From assembly GCF_030272615.1 (NCBI RefSeq), contig NC_081409.1, positions 244,401,924 to 244,465,923 on the forward strand: DNA of 64,000 bases, given 5' to 3'. Position 1 is the first letter of the stretch. Every line of letters starts with the position of its first letter. Shown one piece after another: positions 57,940-64,000 of the stretch. Both the position numbers and the translations under genes were made by a program. Below the pieces are notes generated by a model that had not been told where the DNA came from, did no database searches, and saw only the letters and a list, made by a program, of their open reading frames with translations. Origin of the DNA: Cryptomeria japonica (taxonomy: Eukaryota > Streptophyta > Pinopsida > Cupressales > Cupressaceae).

Positions 57940-60900
57940 CGGTGGGGTTCGTCGTTTCTAATAAAAATACATGCCTCACCTGTCGCTTCCACATCACGTG
58001 CCTATAAAGGAAGGGACATTTTGCTGAGTATTTCGAACTTAGACTTTAAAGGAACAAGTACGCTACAGAGGGCTTTAATTTTAAACTTTTTAAAGCTGAC
58101 TTTTTCAAATGCTACGTGGAATAAGTTTTTTAATATCTTTTTTAAAATAATATAATTATTTCTTGTCTCTTTTTATTATCTATTTAATTTCTTATTAATT
58201 ACTCATTTTTATTATTTTTGAGCTTTTGTTATTAGAAATTTTTATAATTATTATATTATAATATATTGAATATATAAATAATAAATTACATGTTTGATTT
58301 TTTAATTTATTTTAATAATTATTATTATATAATATATCATATAAATAATTAATTTTAATATATGATATAGAAATTGTAATAATAATATTCATTAAAATTA
58401 TATAAATATTAAATAAATTCTTGATAAATATTTTTTTTTAGATAATGATGTTAATAATTATTATTCATATTACTTGAACTAATTAAATAAATAAGTTACA
58501 ATTTTTAAATAGATTTCATTTTATTTTTAATCTTTAAGTTTTGTTTTATTTATAATTTTTAATGTACAAGTTAAAATTTAGCTTTAATAATCTTTCTGTT
58601 TATATGTTCCCTTATCGAATTCTACTAACATTAAATTTAGATGAATGAAACAATGTTGATTATTTGTGGGATATTGTGTAATGACTATCAATAAGTAATA
58701 TTACCACAAACTGATAGAGTGCTAAAGGTCATAGCATTGAGAGACATGCTACTAATGTGTGAAACAAACAAGTAACATAGATAGAGACAAAAAACGATCT
58801 ATCTTATCATTGTTAAATCCCATGTAAGTGATGGACTTTAGATTTAATTGCTATAACAACCTTGTGGCAAGGTTTTTGACCTTCATTGTTTGTAGGTTTC
58901 AAGTGTTACGCCTTTCTAGAATTTCTCTTTTCCACCAACATTGTTATGATGTGTGGGATGCATAGGAAGGTACATGGATATATATGTATAACTATGACCT
59001 AATAAATACAAAAAGTTTGATCAAGGGGATTAGATATCATTGATATCATTATAAATTTACAATTTAAATTAAAAATATATTTGTGATAGAATTGGACACA
59101 TATAGATAATATATATTTTAAATTATATCCATACTAATTAAACATTTTTGTATTAAGAAGTGTATATATAATGATCTTCAACTATTTCATATCTTTTACA
59201 TCACAAGTAGGGAGACAATAGAATTTTTTTATTTATTATCCTTTCTATGCAAGAAACTTGTAATATTGTAAATTGGACATGGTATGATTATAAATAATAA
59301 GGATCTACTAACCTAACATGATACCTCTAGTTGATTCATCTATTATATAATGATACAACTTTATTGGAATCTCAACTTCTTCATCATCAAAATGCTTCAT
59401 GAATGATTTTGAATGTATCCCTAAGAATTATACAAATTGATAATATTTTTGTAATTAATCTTCAACCATATATTATATCTACAATCATGTATTAAACATA
59501 ATATTTTCCCCTTTCTAACTTAATATATTTAAGTATAACCCAAAACTTAAAATAAATAGCTTGAACTCAAACAACATATTCTAAACGATAAAATTGTGCT
59601 TAGGCCTATAGAATGATTATATGCAAGCCATGACTTTGACATGGTTTTGAAAGGAAAACTATGGGGTCTTGTTTTGGTCATGTTTAGATTACTATAAGTG
59701 GATGCATATTGGTATGAAACTATCACTTCTCAATTCAGACATTAATTGCACAAACAAAATGATTTGCTAAATGGTGTATTAGTTGATCTCATTGACTGCA
59801 CAATGTATACAAGAAAATAGACATTTTTTTTTAACAAACCTTCCAAACGTCTTTGGCGTACCTATTGCACACTAAGGTGCAATTGCTAGTTTTATTTTAA
59901 CAGGTAAGATAAATGAAAGCGGAAGGTATAGTTCACAGCTATCCAATTTCTTAATAAGAGGAGGAAAAAAAAACTGATAATGTGTCTGTCTGTACGCCAA
60001 GCAATAATAGCATTATCAAAACATGCACAATTCGACTGCACCGTCTACTTGGCCAGTGCATCGATCTTTTACTTAGGGACAAAGATAAGGTAAAAATAAG
60101 GATAGTAAACAATGTAAATGACATAAAATAAGTAGGCCTCTTTAAAGTTCACATTCATATGGGTGAGATATTCTCCTTTTTTTGAACTTTCATTTTCTAT
60201 GACTTGGTCATGTCATTTCATACTTGTGGTCCACCAACAACACTTATCTCTTATGATCCAGCCATGATCTCCCACCTTATGGTCGTACCACATGACTTGA
60301 CTAAATGGTTTGCCTATGTCCCTCTTCCACCACAACCTACTACCATGTTATTTTGTTACTCCTTAGACTATGAACTTGTCCTTGTCCCTAAACTTTGTGG
60401 CCCCACTACAAGATCCACCATGTTCAAGGAGACTCTTGTCCACCTTCTTGGACTACCACTTCACACCATTTGTGCAACCTTCATGGTCCAACCATGTCCT
60501 CACCCTTAATTACCCTTTCATGGGTTATCTATTGAACTTTGAGTCCTCCAATCCATCTAGATTAACTCCTTGAGATTTCACTTATCTCGAGCTACGATAA
60601 TTTCTAACTTCTCCAACAATCTTCCAAATCCAATATGGATAGACTTTCCCACATACACATTTCCTTGTTGTTCTTTTGCTTACCCAGTCTCACACCCCTT
60701 CCTTGAGTTTCCTGTTCTATCCATGATTGATTTCCAAATGATGGGGAAGTGATTATAATGAATGTATATAATCGTGTAATGAAGGTCCTTAATGATGTGA
60801 CATTTAATACACTCCAATATAAATATAAAATAATAAAGACATAAGATGTAAAGAAGGGAATCATGATTCTCCCCAATTGTAATAGAATTAGGAGTTTTTA

Positions 60901-61597
60901 GCACAATTTCACCAAATTTGATTGACGGGCAGTTCTTAATACGATGCCCCAATGTAAATGTAATATGAACACATATGACATGAGGGGAAGGATATAATGA
61001 CCCCCAAGTGTATTGATGTGGTAGAATAAACATCTAATGGGAAAGATGTGACGTCTCCTGGTGTAAATATATGTTAGAGTAAGCTTAATGTGTCATGAGA
61101 GAAGGTACAATGCTTCCCCAAAGTAAGCATGACTCTATAAATGGAATATGGCAATGTAAGATCAATAGGTATGACTCTAAAAGGATGGTATAATAAAGGA
61201 TGTGTAACAAGTAACTCTTAGGTATAAAATGCATCAATATATGGGCACAATATATAAAGCTCTAGGAAGAAAGATGTATCTCAATCTAAGACTATTGTAT
61301 ATGCTTTAATAATTATAGCATTTTGTATTAAAGTAGGAACAATATGTAAGCTCTAGGAAGTGAGATTTAGCAATGTGAAATCTATATTTGTAGGAAGCAT
61401 GACCTAATGATGTAGAATCAATGGGTCATAAGAATAGGCAAAACATGTAAATAAAGGTAGTGCAAATATAGATAAACAATGGAGTTAACGCTAGTACATA
61501 ACCTAAGTGGGCACTAAAAACAAAGGAAAAGGGGAAGTGAGACATAAAGTGGTAGTAAGTAGCAAAATTAATATAGAAAACGAAACACACTACCTAG
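57940..61597. other. AT-rich spacer, no gene recognised
   Basis: 58140-58620 is extremely AT-rich. The frame at 60204-60509 (+) has no recognisable motif and a Pro/Thr/Leu composition typical of pyrimidine-rich DNA, so it is not called as a gene. From 60760 to 61480 short phrases such as 'agctctaggaag' and 'agcatgac' recur irregularly. Confidence 0.5.
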
Positions 61598-61643
61598 GTG
61601 GGGAATAACACACTCCCCAAGTGTGGAATAACACACTCCCCAA
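61598..61643. repeat. Two tandem 23-bp units
   Basis: GTGGGGAATAACACACTCCC plus CAA (61598-61620) is followed directly by a copy with one change (61621-61643). Confidence 0.9.
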
Positions 61644-64000
61644 GTGGCGAATATAAGCATGAAACAAAAAGATATAAGGTGAAATGACTATGAAAAAAAA
61701 AGAAGTGAAAATAGAAAAGGTTAAGATGCAAGGACATAAAAGATAAATGGAAGAATAGGCAAATTGGATCACAACATACAAGACATATTAAATAAACCCA
61801 AATAATAAGCAACACAGCAAAAGGAAAAAATTAGATGAAATCAAAACACATCTAAATAAAGTCAAAATGTTGAGATACACCACAAAAGGTGTTTTCAATT
61901 TACCCACATGATAACTAGGAACATGAAAAGAAATAAAAAACATATAATATGGCAATAAATGAAAAATATATCTAAGTAGTGAATTCATCTCTCATGTTAG
62001 GTGGTTTCTCTCTTATGTCATTTATAACCTTCATATATAATGTGTATTATAATCAAATATAAGTTTAGTGTATGTGGGTACTATGAATAATAGAAGAACA
62101 AGTATCAAAAGATAAAACACTATAGACCATTGCTAAGTCCATACTATCTTTGTGTGAATTATGCCTAAAAAATTATGCAATAAAACATTTACTAAAGTAC
62201 TAAAAGAAGTGTACGATAAACAAGATGAACCAAAATATTATAAAGCTCTATCACATAAACATAATAAAAAAATCACTAGTAAATAGAATATCATCGTCTA
62301 TGCATATATAATTAGCAAATAAAAAAAGATTTTACTTGTAAAGAAGCATCACTTATACCCATCATATTCATCATGCAAAATTTCCTCGTTAAGGTTCATA
62401 GTGTTGTCATGCAATGTAGGAAAAGAAAATGGATTGTAACATGAGAAGCTAATAGAATATCATCAAGGCATAAGTTATTATCATGTGAAGTGACAGACAT
62501 GATCATTGCATGTCACAATTCTTGCATAATTTACTCTTTAAATATTGATCTAGGGTGTGTCGAAGGCTATCTACTATAAGAAGGTCGATTGGGGGGTTTA
62601 CTGAAAATGATTTTCTTTTGGGCATTTTCGGCTTGAAGCTACTTAGAGTGGTTAAAAAATGCTACCTAAGACTTATTTATCAATCCTAGTTCCTACTCAG
62701 ACTTAAACCCTAATGAAAAAAATTGACTATCACAATGATCATCCTATCCTAATCTAGAATTTGTACTTGAAATGATGGAGTTACTAACTAACTGGCAAGG
62801 AATTAAATATTACTCATTTGCAAAAATTAAGCCTACACTACAATAAGAAAAATTGAAACTAGATTATAATTTTAGGAATGTAAAATCCCAATTACTTTTG
62901 CAAGAAGGACATTCTAAACTATCACTGTAGAAAATAAATGACACCATACAAAAACAAAAACAAACTCCATCTTTCTAGTATCCATTCAGATTTCAACCAA
63001 GATTATTCATTGCATGAACCTACTAATTTTCCAATAAATGATATAGAGTAAATTCTACTCAAACAACAATATGCTTACAGGAAAGAAAATTACTACAAGT
63101 TGAAGCATTTTAGCATAATCTAAACTAATGATTCTTGGTGCAAACAAAAACAAATGATTCTACTAAACTTAATAACATAAATTGAAATCAATCAACACAA
63201 ATAACATGTAGATCACTTCCCTTCAATTGAGCGGGCCTTGCTCTTTCTCTTGGAGAGATCTGTGAACTATCTCTACTTGATCAAAAGCTTCAAATTTGCA
63301 TTCAAATTGGCCCCAAGGGGGGCAAATTATGGAGTTCTTTTACAAGGAGGCAAAATTACAAAACTAAATTTGAATTGCATAGATTGGATGACTTGCCTAG
63401 ATACTAACTGGTCATTGAATATATTGACCTTATTTGAAACTAAAATAATAAATTGAACTACAATACAACTCAAAAGAATCAAGTTTGACTAAAAGATTGA
63501 ACTACATGTGCAACATGAACTTGGAGACATTCAGAGCATTTGTAGGAAACATTAAAATGGTTGTTGAAACAGGAAATTCTCGCATATGTGGGAAATGAAA
63601 AACTAGCCTGCATCCTTAGCAACTTAGAGTGATATATGAATATTTAGCAATGTTCATGAACAAGCATTTTGAACTAAGATTCTACGTAAGGTAAAATAGG
63701 AATTTCCAACATTCAAAATTTCACAAAGCATTGAATGTAGAAATGATTCAAAAATAAGATACATTCATTAATCAACAAGATAACCATTAAAAAGTAAACA
63801 TTTACATTAGGTCATTATTTCTAAATCATTTCATAATTACATTGAATAAGCATAAGAAGTTATCAAAATTATCAGTTCCTAAGTGCCAACTATCATCAAA
63901 ATATCAAAATATAAAAGAATTCTTTTATTAAATCATGAAATTAAAGTGACATTATTTATGCCTCATCATTCCCTTCCCCTCCTATCATTATCCATGTCCT
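61644..64000. other. AT-rich spacer, no gene recognised
   Basis: Only short, unsupported frames, for example 63238-63456 (+), which follows no known pattern. Confidence 0.5.

Noticed and set aside
60204-60509. 101-residue plus-strand frame
   Set aside because: Pyrimidine-rich DNA producing Pro/Leu/Thr codons; no family motif, splice structure or promoter seen.

Overview
The window is plant nuclear DNA, most likely from a conifer or other gymnosperm. It has one recognisable host gene family (a plastid-type fatty acyl-CoA reductase with short exons and consensus GT-AG introns). Most of the rest is old, decayed, nested LTR retrotransposons set in AT-rich spacer. The species call is an inference from this texture, not from a marker gene. 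I see no rRNA, tRNA or CRISPR array and no prokaryotic gene.

Layout. 1-902: AT-rich spacer with a possible leftward promoter/first exon (424-532) and an imperfect palindrome (566-634). 903-11622: element A, a Tat/Ogre-like Ty3/gypsy element on the + strand, with 5' LTR, primer-binding-site candidate, protease, G-patch, RT, two RNase H domains and integrase. It is followed on the opposite strand by a two-exon plant mobile domain (PMD) gene; I found no 3' LTR. 11623-15738: element D, a Ty1/copia-type element with two ~0.5 kb LTRs and almost no coding capacity. 15739-18027: spacer.

18028-49739 is a nest. An unknown long minus-strand reading frame ('ORF C') is split by element B, a second Tat/Ogre-like element, on the - strand, with LTRs at 19537-20681 and 46352-47481 and a 5-bp target duplication CCTAG. 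B carries gag, protease, G-patch, RT, RNase H and integrase remnants, plus its own antisense (+ strand) PMD gene. That PMD gene was later hit twice: by a Ty1/copia-type element now reduced to a solo LTR (23536-24319, TSD ATCAG), and by element C, an 8.9 kb Ty3/gypsy element (24720-33615, TSD AGATG, 2.1 kb LTRs). About 0.7 kb of ORF C is present twice, once outside the 3' LTR of B and once just inside its 5' LTR, which implies recombination or gene conversion after insertion.

50966-53025: five exons of an MS2/FAR2-like fatty acyl-CoA reductase on the - strand. About 80 residues of the usual protein are missing between exons 1 and 2, and no 3' exons follow, so it is probably a pseudogene. 53086-64000: AT-rich spacer with a near-perfect hairpin, microsatellites, a probable tRNA-derived SINE and short tandem repeats.

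The elements do not form a pathway; they are a stratigraphy. ORF C was present first, B inserted into it, then C and the copia element inserted into B. The most unusual feature is that both Tat-like elements carry an antisense PMD gene between integrase and 3' LTR. In A this gene has a recognisable intron filled with palindromic GGCGCC motifs that also occur in its 5' LTR.
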